64,000 bases of DNA, taken from Streptomyces flaveolus. Lineage in GTDB: Bacteria > Actinomycetota > Actinomycetes > Streptomycetales > Streptomycetaceae. Location: positions 124,001 through 188,000 of the forward strand of contig NZ_BMRV01000008.1 in NCBI RefSeq assembly GCF_014648815.1. The letters run 5' to 3'. Positions within the stretch are counted from its first letter, which is position 1; each line of letters opens with the position of its first letter. This document shows, in pieces, positions 42,841 to 53,174 of the stretch. Below the pieces are notes generated by a model. That model worked only from the letters and a program-made list of their open reading frames with translations. It was not told the DNA's origin and did not search any database. The position numbers were made by a program, and so were the translations under genes.

Positions 42841-43554
42841 TCAGAAGTCGTCCGCTCCGTTACGGAGTTCGGGCGTCCAGTAGCCGGTGAGCGCCTTCGC
42901 CGGGTCGACGGCGATGCCGTCGCTGCCGGGCGCGGTGACGGCGATGACCGTGGAGTCACCCTCCAGCGTCACGGAGAACGCCGACACGGGCTCGTTCTCC
43001 TCGTCGACCCCACCGTCCGACAGCTTCACCAGGGCGTAGGCCGGGGCTCCCGTGTCGAGCACGACGGGCGTGGCCGGCTTGCTCTTGGCGACGGCCGGGA
43101 CGTCCTGCTTGTGGCTCTCCAGGAACTGGATCTGCGGAAAGCCCGTCAGCCGGCAGGAGTGCCCGCTGTTGTTCCGCGCCGTGAGGACGATGTGGGTGTA
43201 GGGCGGACCGTCCTGCGTGGCGGCGGTGACGCGGACGTCCCGGGCGGTGCAGACCGGGGTGGAGGCGGACACCTGCTCACCGGACGCACCGGCGTCGCCC
43301 GCGGAGGCGTCGGTGGAGCCCGCCGAGCCCTTCGATCCCGCCGAGTCGGCCGAACCCGCCGCGTCGGACGTGCCGGTGCCCTTGTCGGCCGTCGTCCCGG
43401 CCGCCGCCGGGGACGACGCCACCGTGGTGGTGGCGGACGGCGCGGACGACGACGTGCTGTCCGCGTCGCTCTGGCAGGCGGTGAGGGACAGGACGAGGGC
43501 GGTGCCCGCGACGGCGAGCAGCGCGGAGCGCTGACGCAGAGTGCTGTGGTTCAT
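42841..43554 (-). CDS. DUF4232 lipoprotein
   Basis: A 237-residue secreted lipoprotein. Signal peptide with lipobox LTAC, a long Ser/Thr/Ala/Gly linker (GSADSAGSKGSAGST), then the DUF4232 domain from TPVCTARDVRV with NNSGHSCRLTGFPQIQFL, a disulfide-type Cys pair. Common in streptomycetes, function unknown. ATG at 43554; an in-frame start at 43590 is less likely. Confidence 0.87.
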   Translation of the reverse strand: MNHSTLRQRSALLAVAGTALVLSLTACQSDADSTSSSAPSATTTVASSPAAAGTTADKGTGTSDAAGSADSAGSKGSAGSTDASAGDAGASGEQVSASTPVCTARDVRVTAATQDGPPYTHIVLTARNNSGHSCRLTGFPQIQFLESHKQDVPAVAKSKPATPVVLDTGAPAYALVKLSDGGVDEENEPVSAFSVTLEGDSTVIAVTAPGSDGIAVDPAKALTGYWTPELRNGADDF

Positions 43555-43832
43555 GTGAGAGATCCCCGTTCGGTGAGCTACGGCATGCATGCCACGGTCG
43601 TTCGACGGCGGCTGGTTCGAGCCGTTCCCGGGCCCGCACCGGCTCCGTCCCCGGCGGCTCCGTGCGCCGGGGGCGCCCGGAGCGCGCAGGCCGGGAGGGC
43701 TTTCCGCGTCGGCCTTCAGTCGATCACTTCCGGTCTACGCCGCCCAGGCGGTTCTCCCGGCAGAAGTCCCGTGGGCGATACTTCTGCCGGTGGCTCGCGT
43801 CCGGACGAGCCGGACGATCGGGGTCATCGACG

Positions 43833-46139
43833 GTGCGCAACGGCACGCCTTCTGCTGGGGACTTCGGGCCGCTGTTGCGGGACCTGCGGGGCCGCGCCGG
43901 GCTGAGCCAGGAGGCGCTGGCCCATGCGGCAGGGGTGAGCGTCAGGGCGCTGGCCGACATGGAACGCGGACGCACCCGGGGACCGCAGCGCCGTACCGTG
44001 CAGGTACTGGCCGAGGCGCTGGGGCTGGACGGCGACGAGGCGGCGAGCCTGGAGAGATCCGCCGCCCTGGGCCGTCCGCGTCCCCGGACGGCCACCGAGC
44101 CCGGCCCCGGCATCCTGGCCCTGCCGCGCGACATCCAGGACTTCACCGCCCGCGGCCCGGCCCTCGCCCGGCTGCTGGACCTGGCGCGGGACGCCGAGTC
44201 CGGCCGGCCGGTGGTCACCGTGGTCGCCGGGCAGCCCGGTCTGGGCAAGACCGCGTTCGCGGTGCACGCCGCGCACCGCCTCGCCCCGCACTTCCCGGAC
44301 GGGCGGATCGCCCTCGACCTGCACGGCATGGATCCCGAGCCGACCACGCCCCGGGACGCGCTGGCCCGGCTCCTCGGCGCGATGGGGGTCGCCGACGCGG
44401 CGATACCGGCCGGCACCGACGACCGTGCCGGTCTGTGGCGGTCCCTGGCCGCCGGGCGGCGCATGCTCCTGCTGCTGGACAACGCCGCCGACGAGTCCCA
44501 GGTCGGCCCCCTGCTGCCCGGCACCGGCCCGTCCTTGACCATCGTCACCAGCCGCCATGCCCTGGCGGGTCTGGAGTCCGTGCACCGCACCGATCTGGCC
44601 CTGCTGCGGCGTGAGGAGGCGGTGGAACTGCTGACCCGCATCATCGGCCCGGACCGGGTGCGGGCGGAGGCACAGGCGGCGCGCGACCTCGCCGACCTGT
44701 GCGGACACCTGCCGCTGGCCGTGCGGATCGCCGGCCAACGGCTCCTCAGCCGGCCGCACGAACGCCTCGGCAAGCTCGTCTCCCGCCTCGCCGCCGAGGG
44801 ACGGCGCCTGGACGGCCTCCAGGCCGGAAGTCTGCGGGTACGTGCCGCCTTCGCGCTCTCCTACCGGCAACTACCGCCCGACTCGCGGAGGGTGCTGCGC
44901 CGTGCCGCGCTGTCCGCCGGAGCGGACTTCGGCCCCGAGACCGCCGCGCTCCTGGCCGGACTGTCCTACGACGAGGCGGTCGCCTGCGCCGAGGAACTGA
45001 CCGACGCCGGACTGCTCCAGAGCGATGCCGGCGCCGAGCGGTACCGCTTCCACGACCTGCTCAGGCTCTACGCCGCCGAGCAGGTCGAGGCCGAGGACGG
45101 CCCCGACGTCCGCGACGCCGCCCTCGACCGGACCGCGCACTGGATGCTGCGCCGCGCCACCGCCGCCGCGCTGCACTTCGACGTCGACCACGAACGGACC
45201 GCACCGCAGGACGATCCGGACCCGGAGACGGCGCCCACCGGCCGGGACGAGGCACGGGCCTGGCTGGAGGCCGAACGGGCCCAGTGGCTCGCCGCTCTGC
45301 GCCGGGCCCATGACACGGGCCGGCACCGGCAGGTCCTGGACACGGCGGAGGCGATGCACTGGTTCTCCGATCTCAACCAGCACTGGGAACAGTGGGTGGA
45401 GGTGTTCCAGCGCTCCGCCGACTCCGCCCGTGCCCTGGGCAGCAGACGGGACGAGGCCATTCACCTCAACTACCTCGCCTGGGCCTACAACCTCTGCGTG
45501 CACGACCCGCACGCCGCCCTGGCGAGCGCGGACGCCGCGCTCACGGCGGCCCGCGAGTGCGGGGACGGGCTCCAGGAGGGCTGGGCACTCGGCTACGGCG
45601 CGGGCGCGCTGAACCGGCTGGGGCGCGCGGGAGAGGCCCAGGAGCGCCTGCGCGAGGGGGCCCGCTGCCTCGCCTCACAGGAGTCGCCGCAAGGCAGGCT
45701 CGCCGAACTGACGAGTCTCAACTCCCTCGGCACCCTGCTGCGCCAGGCCGGACGGGCGGCCGAGGCGCTGGACATCCACCGCCGCAGCGAGCGGATCTGC
45801 CGCGCGGGGGTCCCGGGCCGTACGGACGAGGTGATCGCGTTGTACCTCGCGGTCGCCCGGCAGCAGATCGGCAACGATCTGGCGGCCCTGGAGCGCTGGC
45901 AGGAGGCCGAGGCGCCGCTGCGGCAGGCCCTCGCCGCCTTCGACGCCGCGAAGATGCCGGCCTGGACGGAGCAGGCCCGGCTGGACCTGGGCCAGGTGCT
46001 CGACGCCATGGGACACCCCGACGCCCGGGAGACGATCCGCACCGCCCGCGACGCCCTCGCCGCGCTGAGAAGCCCCCGTCAGGTCGAGGCCGCCGCCGCA
46101 CTCGACGCGCTCGACGAGGCCGCCGCCGGCACCGTCTAA
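43833..46139 (+). CDS. STAND regulator: XRE HTH, NB-ARC-like ATPase, TPR
   Basis: A 768-residue AfsR/SARP-related protein without the SARP domain. Residues 8-65 are an XRE helix-turn-helix (LLRDLRGRAGLSQEALAHAAGVSVRALADME); Walker A is GQPGLGKT (133-140), Walker B MLLLLDN (211-217), with GHLPLAVRIAG as the GxP motif; TPRs fill the C-terminal 300 residues (RRDEAIHLNYLAWAYN onward). It likely binds DNA and switches with ATP and a ligand. GTG at 43833. Its stop overlaps the convergent TauE gene. Confidence 0.88.
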   Translation: MRNGTPSAGDFGPLLRDLRGRAGLSQEALAHAAGVSVRALADMERGRTRGPQRRTVQVLAEALGLDGDEAASLERSAALGRPRPRTATEPGPGILALPRDIQDFTARGPALARLLDLARDAESGRPVVTVVAGQPGLGKTAFAVHAAHRLAPHFPDGRIALDLHGMDPEPTTPRDALARLLGAMGVADAAIPAGTDDRAGLWRSLAAGRRMLLLLDNAADESQVGPLLPGTGPSLTIVTSRHALAGLESVHRTDLALLRREEAVELLTRIIGPDRVRAEAQAARDLADLCGHLPLAVRIAGQRLLSRPHERLGKLVSRLAAEGRRLDGLQAGSLRVRAAFALSYRQLPPDSRRVLRRAALSAGADFGPETAALLAGLSYDEAVACAEELTDAGLLQSDAGAERYRFHDLLRLYAAEQVEAEDGPDVRDAALDRTAHWMLRRATAAALHFDVDHERTAPQDDPDPETAPTGRDEARAWLEAERAQWLAALRRAHDTGRHRQVLDTAEAMHWFSDLNQHWEQWVEVFQRSADSARALGSRRDEAIHLNYLAWAYNLCVHDPHAALASADAALTAARECGDGLQEGWALGYGAGALNRLGRAGEAQERLREGARCLASQESPQGRLAELTSLNSLGTLLRQAGRAAEALDIHRRSERICRAGVPGRTDEVIALYLAVARQQIGNDLAALERWQEAEAPLRQALAAFDAAKMPAWTEQARLDLGQVLDAMGHPDARETIRTARDALAALRSPRQVEAAAALDALDEAAAGTV

Positions 46140-46912
46140 CGCAGGAGCAGTTGCAGGCCGCCCACCACCGTCGCCGCGATGACCAGTTGCTCGAAGAGCC
46201 GCTGGTCGATCCGCTTCACCGCCCATGTGCCGAGGAACGCGCCGGGCACCACGAACACGACGAGCACGGCGTCGAGGAGCAGCGAGCGGCCGTCGATCAG
46301 GCCGAGGCCGGCGCTGAAGGGCAGCTTGGATACGTTGACGATCAGGAAGAAGAAGGCCGAGGTACCGAGGAAGCCGAGCTTGCGGAAACCGGCGGAGAGC
46401 AGGTACATCGACATCACCGGGCCGCCCGCGTTGGCGACCATGGTGGTGAAGCCGCCGAGGACGCCGTACGTGCGGGCCTTGACGCGACCGGCCCGGGAGC
46501 CGATCTCGTCCGGCTGCTCGGCGGCGGCGTCGGCCTGCCGTCGGCGCCACACCGGCACCCCGGCCATGAACAGCAGGATCACGCCGATCGACGTCCGGAC
46601 GGCCGTGTCGTCGGCCCACACCAGGAACACGGTGCCCACGACCACGCCGGCCCCCACCGCCGGGAACAGCCGCCACAGCGTGGGCCAGTGCGCGTGGCGC
46701 CGGTAGGTGAGGACGGCCAGGATGTCACCGGCGATGAGGACGGGCAGCAGGACGCCGGTGGAGGCACGGGCCGGCAGGACCGCCGCGAAGACCGCGAGAC
46801 TGACCGTGTTGGCCCCGCTCACGGCGGTCTTGGAGAAGCCGACGAGCAGGGCCGCGAAGGCGAGGGCGGCGAATTCCCAGCCGGTGAGGTGCCAGAGCGT
46901 CATGGTGTCCAT
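46136..46912 (-). CDS. TauE/SafE (TSUP) family anion permease
   Basis: A 258-residue membrane protein with eight spans. LVGFSKTAVSGANTVSL and GGFTTMVANAGGPVMSMYLLS are the two repeated family motifs. TSUP proteins move sulfite, sulfoacetate or similar sulfur or carboxylate anions. ATG at 46912; ATG at 46903 is an alternative. Its last codons overlap the stop of the convergent STAND gene by 4 bp. Confidence 0.9.
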   Translation of the reverse strand: MDTMTLWHLTGWEFAALAFAALLVGFSKTAVSGANTVSLAVFAAVLPARASTGVLLPVLIAGDILAVLTYRRHAHWPTLWRLFPAVGAGVVVGTVFLVWADDTAVRTSIGVILLFMAGVPVWRRRQADAAAEQPDEIGSRAGRVKARTYGVLGGFTTMVANAGGPVMSMYLLSAGFRKLGFLGTSAFFFLIVNVSKLPFSAGLGLIDGRSLLLDAVLVVFVVPGAFLGTWAVKRIDQRLFEQLVIAATVVGGLQLLLR

Positions 46913-46972
46913 TGCGGGCACCGATGCTATGCGCACCCGGCCGGCCCCCGTAAGGACCGTCTCGTCGGACGA

Positions 46973-48487
46973 TCACTGACGGCCGGCGTACCGCGCCCGC
47001 AGTTCCCGCTTGAGCACCTTCATGCTCGGGCCCAGCGGCAGCGCGTCCGTGAACTCCACCCGGCGCGGGTACTTGTACTTGCCGAGGTGCTGCTTGGACC
47101 ACTCGGTGATCTCGGCGCCGTCCGGTGTCGTGCCCGGGGCGGGGACGACCACGGCGCACACCTCCTCGCCGTGCAGCTCGTCCGGCAGGCCGATGACGGC
47201 GACCTGGGCGATGCCGGGGTGGCGCATCAGGACCTCCTCGACCTCGCGCGGATAGACGTTGTAGCCGCCCCGGATGACGACGTCCTTCTTCCGGTCGACG
47301 ATGCGCAGGAAACCCTCGTCGTCCTTGGTGCCGAGATCCCCGGTGCGGAACCAGCCGTCGACGAGCGCCTCGGCGGTGGCCTCGGGGCGGCCGAGGTAGC
47401 CGGAGAAGACGTTGTGGCCGCGCACGACGACCTCACCCAGCTCTCCGGGCGGCAGCAGTTCGACGCGGTCCTCCGTCTCGGCGCGGGCGATCTCGACGTC
47501 CACGCCCCACAGCGGGTGGCCGATGGTGCCAGGCTTGGCGCCGAACACCGGCTGGTTGACGGCCGCGGCGGGCGAGGTCTCGGACAGCCCGTACCCCTCG
47601 TAGATCTTGGCGCCGAAGGCCTCCTCGAAGCGCTCCAGCACGGCGACGGGCAGCGAGGCGCCGCCGGAGATGCACACCCGCAGATCGGGCAGGGCGCCTG
47701 CCTCGGCCGCCGCGGCGGCGAGGGCGACGAACATGGTGGGCACCCCGTGGAAGGTGTTGACCTTCTCCCGCACCATCAGCTCGATCGCGCGCGCCGCGTC
47801 GAAGCGCGGCAGCAGGACGAGGGTCGCCCCCGCCCGCCAGGTGGAGTTGAGGGAGACGGTCTGGCCGAAGGCGTGGAACAGCGGCAGCGCGCCGAGCGCG
47901 ATGTCGTCGGGGCGGATGTCGTTGGCGTCGAAGGCGTTGACGGTCGCGTTCATCACCAGGTTGAAGTGGCTGAGCACCGCGCCCTTGGGCACGCCGGTGG
48001 TGCCGCTGGTGTAGAAGACCACGGCCGGGTCGTCGGCGTCGCGCGTCACGTAGGAGGGCAGCGGTTCGGCGTCCGCGGCGAGCTTGCCGAGTTCGTCGCC
48101 CAGGACGACGACCCGTACCCCGGCCTCCCGCGCGGCGGCCGCTCCCGTCTCCGCCTGCGCCGGGTGCACCAGCAGCAGGCCGGCGCCGCTGTCGGTGAGG
48201 ACGTGCCCGACCTCCGCCGGGGACAGCAGCAGGTGCACCGGAACGACGACGGCGCCGGCGGCGGCGATCGCGTAGTACGCCTGCGGGAAGTCCGCGGTGT
48301 TGGGCGCCATCAGGGCGACCCGGTCCCCCGGCCGGACGCCCAGCTCCACCAGGGCCCCCGCCTGGGCGCGGGCCCGCTGCCACACCTCGGCGAAGGTCAG
48401 CCGCAGGTCGCCCTCGACCAGTGCCTCCTTGTCGGGACGGCGCCGGGCGTTCTCGGCGAGGATGGCGGCGACGGAGAGGGTTGCCAT
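46973..48487 (-). CDS. Long-chain fatty-acid-CoA ligase
   Basis: A 504-residue ANL-superfamily ligase: FYTSGTTGVPKG (A3 motif, 159-170), GYGLSETSPAAAV, DGWFRTGDLG and the hinge KDVVIRGGYNVYPREVEE, with the catalytic Lys in GPSMKVLKRELR. It would activate a fatty or aromatic acid as CoA ester. It is 92 bp after the thiolase gene on the same strand, so both likely form an operon for acid degradation. Confidence 0.9.
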   Translation of the reverse strand: MATLSVAAILAENARRRPDKEALVEGDLRLTFAEVWQRARAQAGALVELGVRPGDRVALMAPNTADFPQAYYAIAAAGAVVVPVHLLLSPAEVGHVLTDSGAGLLLVHPAQAETGAAAAREAGVRVVVLGDELGKLAADAEPLPSYVTRDADDPAVVFYTSGTTGVPKGAVLSHFNLVMNATVNAFDANDIRPDDIALGALPLFHAFGQTVSLNSTWRAGATLVLLPRFDAARAIELMVREKVNTFHGVPTMFVALAAAAAEAGALPDLRVCISGGASLPVAVLERFEEAFGAKIYEGYGLSETSPAAAVNQPVFGAKPGTIGHPLWGVDVEIARAETEDRVELLPPGELGEVVVRGHNVFSGYLGRPEATAEALVDGWFRTGDLGTKDDEGFLRIVDRKKDVVIRGGYNVYPREVEEVLMRHPGIAQVAVIGLPDELHGEEVCAVVVPAPGTTPDGAEITEWSKQHLGKYKYPRRVEFTDALPLGPSMKVLKRELRARYAGRQ

Positions 48488-48579
48488 GGGGTGTTGCTCC
48501 GTTTCCTTGCTGCGGCTCTGCAGGGGGGCGGGTGGGTGGCGGCGGACGGCGACGGGCCCTAGGACGGTGCGGACACGGC

Positions 48580-49767
<1,188 letters not shown>

Positions 49768-49860
49768 GAGGTGACTCCTGACCGTCGTCGCTCGGCCGCC
49801 GGGCGGTGTGCCGCCGGCCGGCCTCCGCGAGCCTTCTTCCTTCATTCCCGCAGCCGAAAT

Positions 49861-49871
49861 TAGCACTGCTA
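49861..49871. promoter_or_regulatory. Palindrome TAGCA-C-TGCTA in the thiolase/lipase divergent region
   Basis: An 11-bp perfect palindrome, extendable with one mismatch (ATTAGCACTGCTAGT), in an AT-richer patch between divergent genes and next to a TATAGA box (49881-49886) on the plus strand. Probably the operator of an unlinked regulator of lipid use. Confidence 0.5.
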
Positions 49872-49948
49872 GTTTTGGACTATAGACCTCCGGCCGCCCC
49901 CCTGGGAAGATCCTCCGGGTGACCTGCACCGACGCAGCTGGAGGAGAC

Positions 49949-50758
49949 ATGGCCGAAGCCCGCGAGCACGTCCTGTCCGGAACCCGGGGACGGATCACCG
50001 TCCGCGAGTGGTCCGCCGAGCGGCCCCGGTACGCGGTGCTGCTGATCCACGGCTACGGGGAGCACGCCGGCCGCTACGAGGAGGTGGCCGGCGTGCTGAC
50101 GTCGCACGGCGCGGCCGTCTACGGCCCCGACCACGTCGGGCACGGCGCCTCCGACGGCGAGCGGGTGCTGATCGAGGACTTCGAGGACGTGGTCACCGAC
50201 GTGTACGCCGTCGCGGAACTCGCCCGGGCCGCCCACCCCCGCCTGCCCGTCGTCGTGCTCGGCCACTCCATGGGCGGCCTGATCGCCTCCCGCTACGCGC
50301 AGCGCCACCCCGAAGGACTGGCCGCGCTGGTGCTGTCCGGCCCGGTCATCGGTGACTGGGAGCTGCCGCGCCGCCTGCTCGCCCTGGACGAGATTCCCGA
50401 CACCCCGATCAGTCCCTCCTCGCTCTCCCGGGACCCGGCGGTCGGCGCGGCGTACGCGGCCGACCCGCTGGTGTGGCACGGTCCGATGAAGCGGCCGACG
50501 CTGGAGGCCTTCGTCCGGACGCTGGAGACCGTCGCGAAGGGCGGCGACGTCGGCCGGCTCCCGCTGCTGTGGGTGCACGGCGACGACGACCGGCTGGTGC
50601 CGCTGCCCGGCAGCCGTGTCGGCGTCGAGCGGCTCAGCGGCGGCGACCTCACCGAGCGGATCTACCCGGGCGCCCGGCACGAGGTCTTCAACGAGACGAA
50701 CCGCGCGGAGGTGTTCACGGACGTGACGCGCTTCCTGGACGGCGTGCTGGCCCGCTGA
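49949..50758 (+). CDS. Monoacylglycerol lipase-like hydrolase
   Basis: A 269-residue alpha/beta hydrolase with the monoglyceride-lipase landmarks LLIHGYGEHAGRYEEVA, GPDHVGHGASDG and nucleophile elbow VLGHSMGG (S107); VHGDDDRLVP gives the Asp and ARHEVFNE the His. ATG at 49949 directly follows GGAGGAGAC. Divergent from the ligase/thiolase pair, so a joint role in glyceride and fatty-acid use is plausible. Confidence 0.9.
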   Translation: MAEAREHVLSGTRGRITVREWSAERPRYAVLLIHGYGEHAGRYEEVAGVLTSHGAAVYGPDHVGHGASDGERVLIEDFEDVVTDVYAVAELARAAHPRLPVVVLGHSMGGLIASRYAQRHPEGLAALVLSGPVIGDWELPRRLLALDEIPDTPISPSSLSRDPAVGAAYAADPLVWHGPMKRPTLEAFVRTLETVAKGGDVGRLPLLWVHGDDDRLVPLPGSRVGVERLSGGDLTERIYPGARHEVFNETNRAEVFTDVTRFLDGVLAR

Positions 50759-50999
50759 GCGGCCGGGGGCGTTTGCCCTGGTGCCCCACGGGCACCCGCG
50801 CCCCCATGGAGAGGTTGCGCCGCGCCGCCTACGGGAACATCGCGGCCGTCGAGCGCGTCCGCGCCCGACGGGCACCTGCGAGGAGGAGCGCGACGCTCTG
50901 CTCCGTACGAACAGAGGCCCGGCAGGGGTGAACGGCAGAGGCGCCGCCCGACTGCCCTGACGCCTCGCACGCACATCCGCACGACGAAAGAGGGGCACC

Positions 51000-51332
51000 A
51001 TGGCCGACGCCCTCGAACTCGACGCGCTGTGGGAGGACTTCCACCGCGTGGTGAACATGACGTCCGCCGAGCTCGCGGACTGGCTCCGGGTACGGGACTC
51101 CGGCGAGCTGACCGAGCCGCTGCCGGACGACGCCGGCTCGCCACTCGGTCAGCACGTCCTCGCGATCCTGCAGAAACGGCGCACGGACCTGACGGAGGGC
51201 GACCTGCGCGCGATGCGCAAGGTCGTGGACACCGTGACCTCGCAGGCCGACCTGGAGAACGAGCCGCAGGCCGATGACACCCGGCTCAGGCACCGGCTGA
51301 TGACGATCGGCCACGACCCGCTGAAGCCGTAG
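51000..51332 (+). CDS. DUF3140 protein
   Basis: A 110-residue protein of DUF3140: LWEDFHRVVNMTSAELADWL at the start, ILQKRRTDLTEGDLRAMRKVV in the middle and HRLMTIGHDPLKP at the end. Resembles DNA-binding-type small helical proteins; function unknown. AAAGAGGGG precedes the ATG. Its TAG overlaps the GTG of the HhH gene by one base, so the two are coupled. Confidence 0.87.
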   Translation: MADALELDALWEDFHRVVNMTSAELADWLRVRDSGELTEPLPDDAGSPLGQHVLAILQKRRTDLTEGDLRAMRKVVDTVTSQADLENEPQADDTRLRHRLMTIGHDPLKP

Positions 51333-51982
51333 TGGCGGGCCACGACGAGCGCGTCCTACGGGAACTCGTCCGCGCGCACGGGCAGACGTACGCCGAGGAG
51401 GCCGGCATCCGGCTGAAGGACACCCCGCAGCCGCTGTACCGACTGCTGGTCCTCGCCCACCTGCTCAGCGCCCGCATCCGCGGCTCGATCGCCGTGGCGA
51501 CCGCCCGGACCCTGGCCGAGGCCGGACTCGGAGACCCACGCCGCATGGCCGGCGCGGACCGGCAGAAGCGGGTGGACGCCCTCGGCCGGGGCGGCTACCG
51601 GCGCTACGACGAGCGCACCGCCACGCAGCTCGGCGACGGGGCCGGGCTGCTGATCGACCGGTGGGGCGGGGATCTGCGCCGGCTCCGGAAGGAGGCGGAC
51701 GGCGAGGTGCCCGAACTGCGCCGCCTGCTCCAGGAGTTCCCCGGCGTGGGACCGGCCGGTGCGGACATCTTCCTGCGCGAGGCCCAGCGGGTCTGGCCGG
51801 AGGCGGCACCCTACCTCGACCGCAAGGCGCTGCAAGGAGCGCGGCGCCTCGGCCTCCCGGAGGACGCCGGCCGGCTGCTCGGGCTCGCCGGCGGGACGGA
51901 ACCGGCCGTCCTGGCCGCCGCACTGGTGCGCGCGGCCGTGGACAAGGAGGCGGTGCGGGACTCCCTGGACCGCGCCGGCTGA
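51332..51982 (+). CDS. HhH-GPD-like DNA glycosylase/endonuclease
   Basis: A 216-residue helix-hairpin-helix protein. LYRLLVLAHLLSARIRGSIAVATARTL resembles the N-terminal part of endonuclease III-type folds and LLQEFPGVGPAGADIFLREAQRV is the hairpin (LPGVG-type). No iron-sulfur Cys cluster, and the usual catalytic Lys/Asp pair is not obvious. GTG start overlaps the DUF3140 stop. Likely DNA repair, reaction uncertain. Confidence 0.82.
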   Translation: MAGHDERVLRELVRAHGQTYAEEAGIRLKDTPQPLYRLLVLAHLLSARIRGSIAVATARTLAEAGLGDPRRMAGADRQKRVDALGRGGYRRYDERTATQLGDGAGLLIDRWGGDLRRLRKEADGEVPELRRLLQEFPGVGPAGADIFLREAQRVWPEAAPYLDRKALQGARRLGLPEDAGRLLGLAGGTEPAVLAAALVRAAVDKEAVRDSLDRAG

Positions 51983-52130
51983 GCGCGCCCCGACGGCCGG
52001 TGCGGGGGCTGTGCTCCACCGTCACCCCCGGCAGTGGTTGCGTCACCCGGACGGTCCCGTGCGCTGGTGACCCCACCGCCGCGGTGATGCCCTGAGGACA
52101 CCGTGCCACGTCCTCCAGGAGGCATCCGCG

Positions 52131-53006
52131 ATGAGCCGTCGTCCGTCCCACCCCGTCCGTCTCCTCGCCTCCGCGCTCGCGGCCGGCGCGCTGCTGACCA
52201 CGGCGGCCTGCTCGGACGACGGCGGCGGGTCGGGTGCCGCCTCGGACACCGCCGCCGAGGAGGCCGCCCGGGCCGCGTCTCCCGCCGTCGAGCGCGACGC
52301 GGTGCGGCAGGCGCCCACCGGCTCCTCCACGGCCTCACCGTCCGCTTCCCCCTCGGCTCTCACCGAGTCCGGCGCGAAGGCCGCGCTGATCACGGAGGCG
52401 GACCTGGAGGGCGACTGGAACCAGGTGCGGGACGCGGACAAGTGGCACGACAGCATGCTCGTCGGCAAGGTCGACGTGTCCGACTTCCTCTCCGCGAAGG
52501 CCGACGCCGCGGAATGCCAGCAGCTGCTCGACCGGCTCTACTCCGGCGATCTGCTGGGCACGCCGTCCGGGGCGTCGGCGGTCACCGGCTTCGAACAGGG
52601 CGACTCCCGTCTGCTGGAGCAGGTCGCCGCCTACCAACGCAGCCAGCTGGACACCTCCCTGAAGTGGATGGCCTCGCTGCCGCAGACCTGCGACCAGTTC
52701 ACGGCGACCGACGACTCGGGCGACAAGCGGACGGTCCAGGTGACCGAGGCCTCCGTGCCGGAGGTGGGCGACACCCGACGGGGCGTGCACGTGACGGTGC
52801 AGGGCACCGCCGCCGGCGCCCCCGCGACCCTCACCCTGGACGTGGCCGCCGTGCGGGTCGGCATCAACGCGGTCGCGGTCACCGGCGGCGGCCTGAGCGG
52901 CGGCGAGACCGACTCCGTGCAGCAGGCGACGCAGCAGGGCACCGAACGGCTGCAGGCCGTCCTGGCGGGCAAGACCCCCTCCCCGCAGCCCGGCAACCTC
53001 GACTGA
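52131..53006 (+). CDS. Secreted lipoprotein, PknH-sensor-like
   Basis: A 291-residue lipoprotein: signal peptide with lipobox TAAC, Ser/Ala/Pro linker to about residue 80, then a domain with ALITEADLEGDWNQV and two cysteines (AAECQQLLDRL, LPQTCDQF), resembling extracytoplasmic PknH-sensor folds common in actinobacteria. Function unknown. ATG at 52131 follows AGGAGG. Confidence 0.8.
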   Translation: MSRRPSHPVRLLASALAAGALLTTAACSDDGGGSGAASDTAAEEAARAASPAVERDAVRQAPTGSSTASPSASPSALTESGAKAALITEADLEGDWNQVRDADKWHDSMLVGKVDVSDFLSAKADAAECQQLLDRLYSGDLLGTPSGASAVTGFEQGDSRLLEQVAAYQRSQLDTSLKWMASLPQTCDQFTATDDSGDKRTVQVTEASVPEVGDTRRGVHVTVQGTAAGAPATLTLDVAAVRVGINAVAVTGGGLSGGETDSVQQATQQGTERLQAVLAGKTPSPQPGNLD

Positions 53007-53174
53007 CCGCGCCGCGCAGCACCCGCCCCGCGTCCTCGGGCGCGGGGCGTCGCCGTGCGCGCCCTGGCCCGATCCCGGGACACGGTGATCAACCGGGCGG
53101 CACAATGGTCCCCCACGGGCGGCGCACGCGCGAAGCCCGGCGGGCACCGCATTCCGTCCCGTCAGGGAGGACGT

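Noticed and set aside
45392..48562. A 1056-codon plus-strand open frame spanning three genes
   Set aside because: Runs through the STAND, TauE and ligase genes in wrong frames; no domain is recognisable.
50806..50931. A 41-codon ORF between the lipase and DUF3140 genes
   Set aside because: Arg-rich, no ribosome site, no family resemblance.
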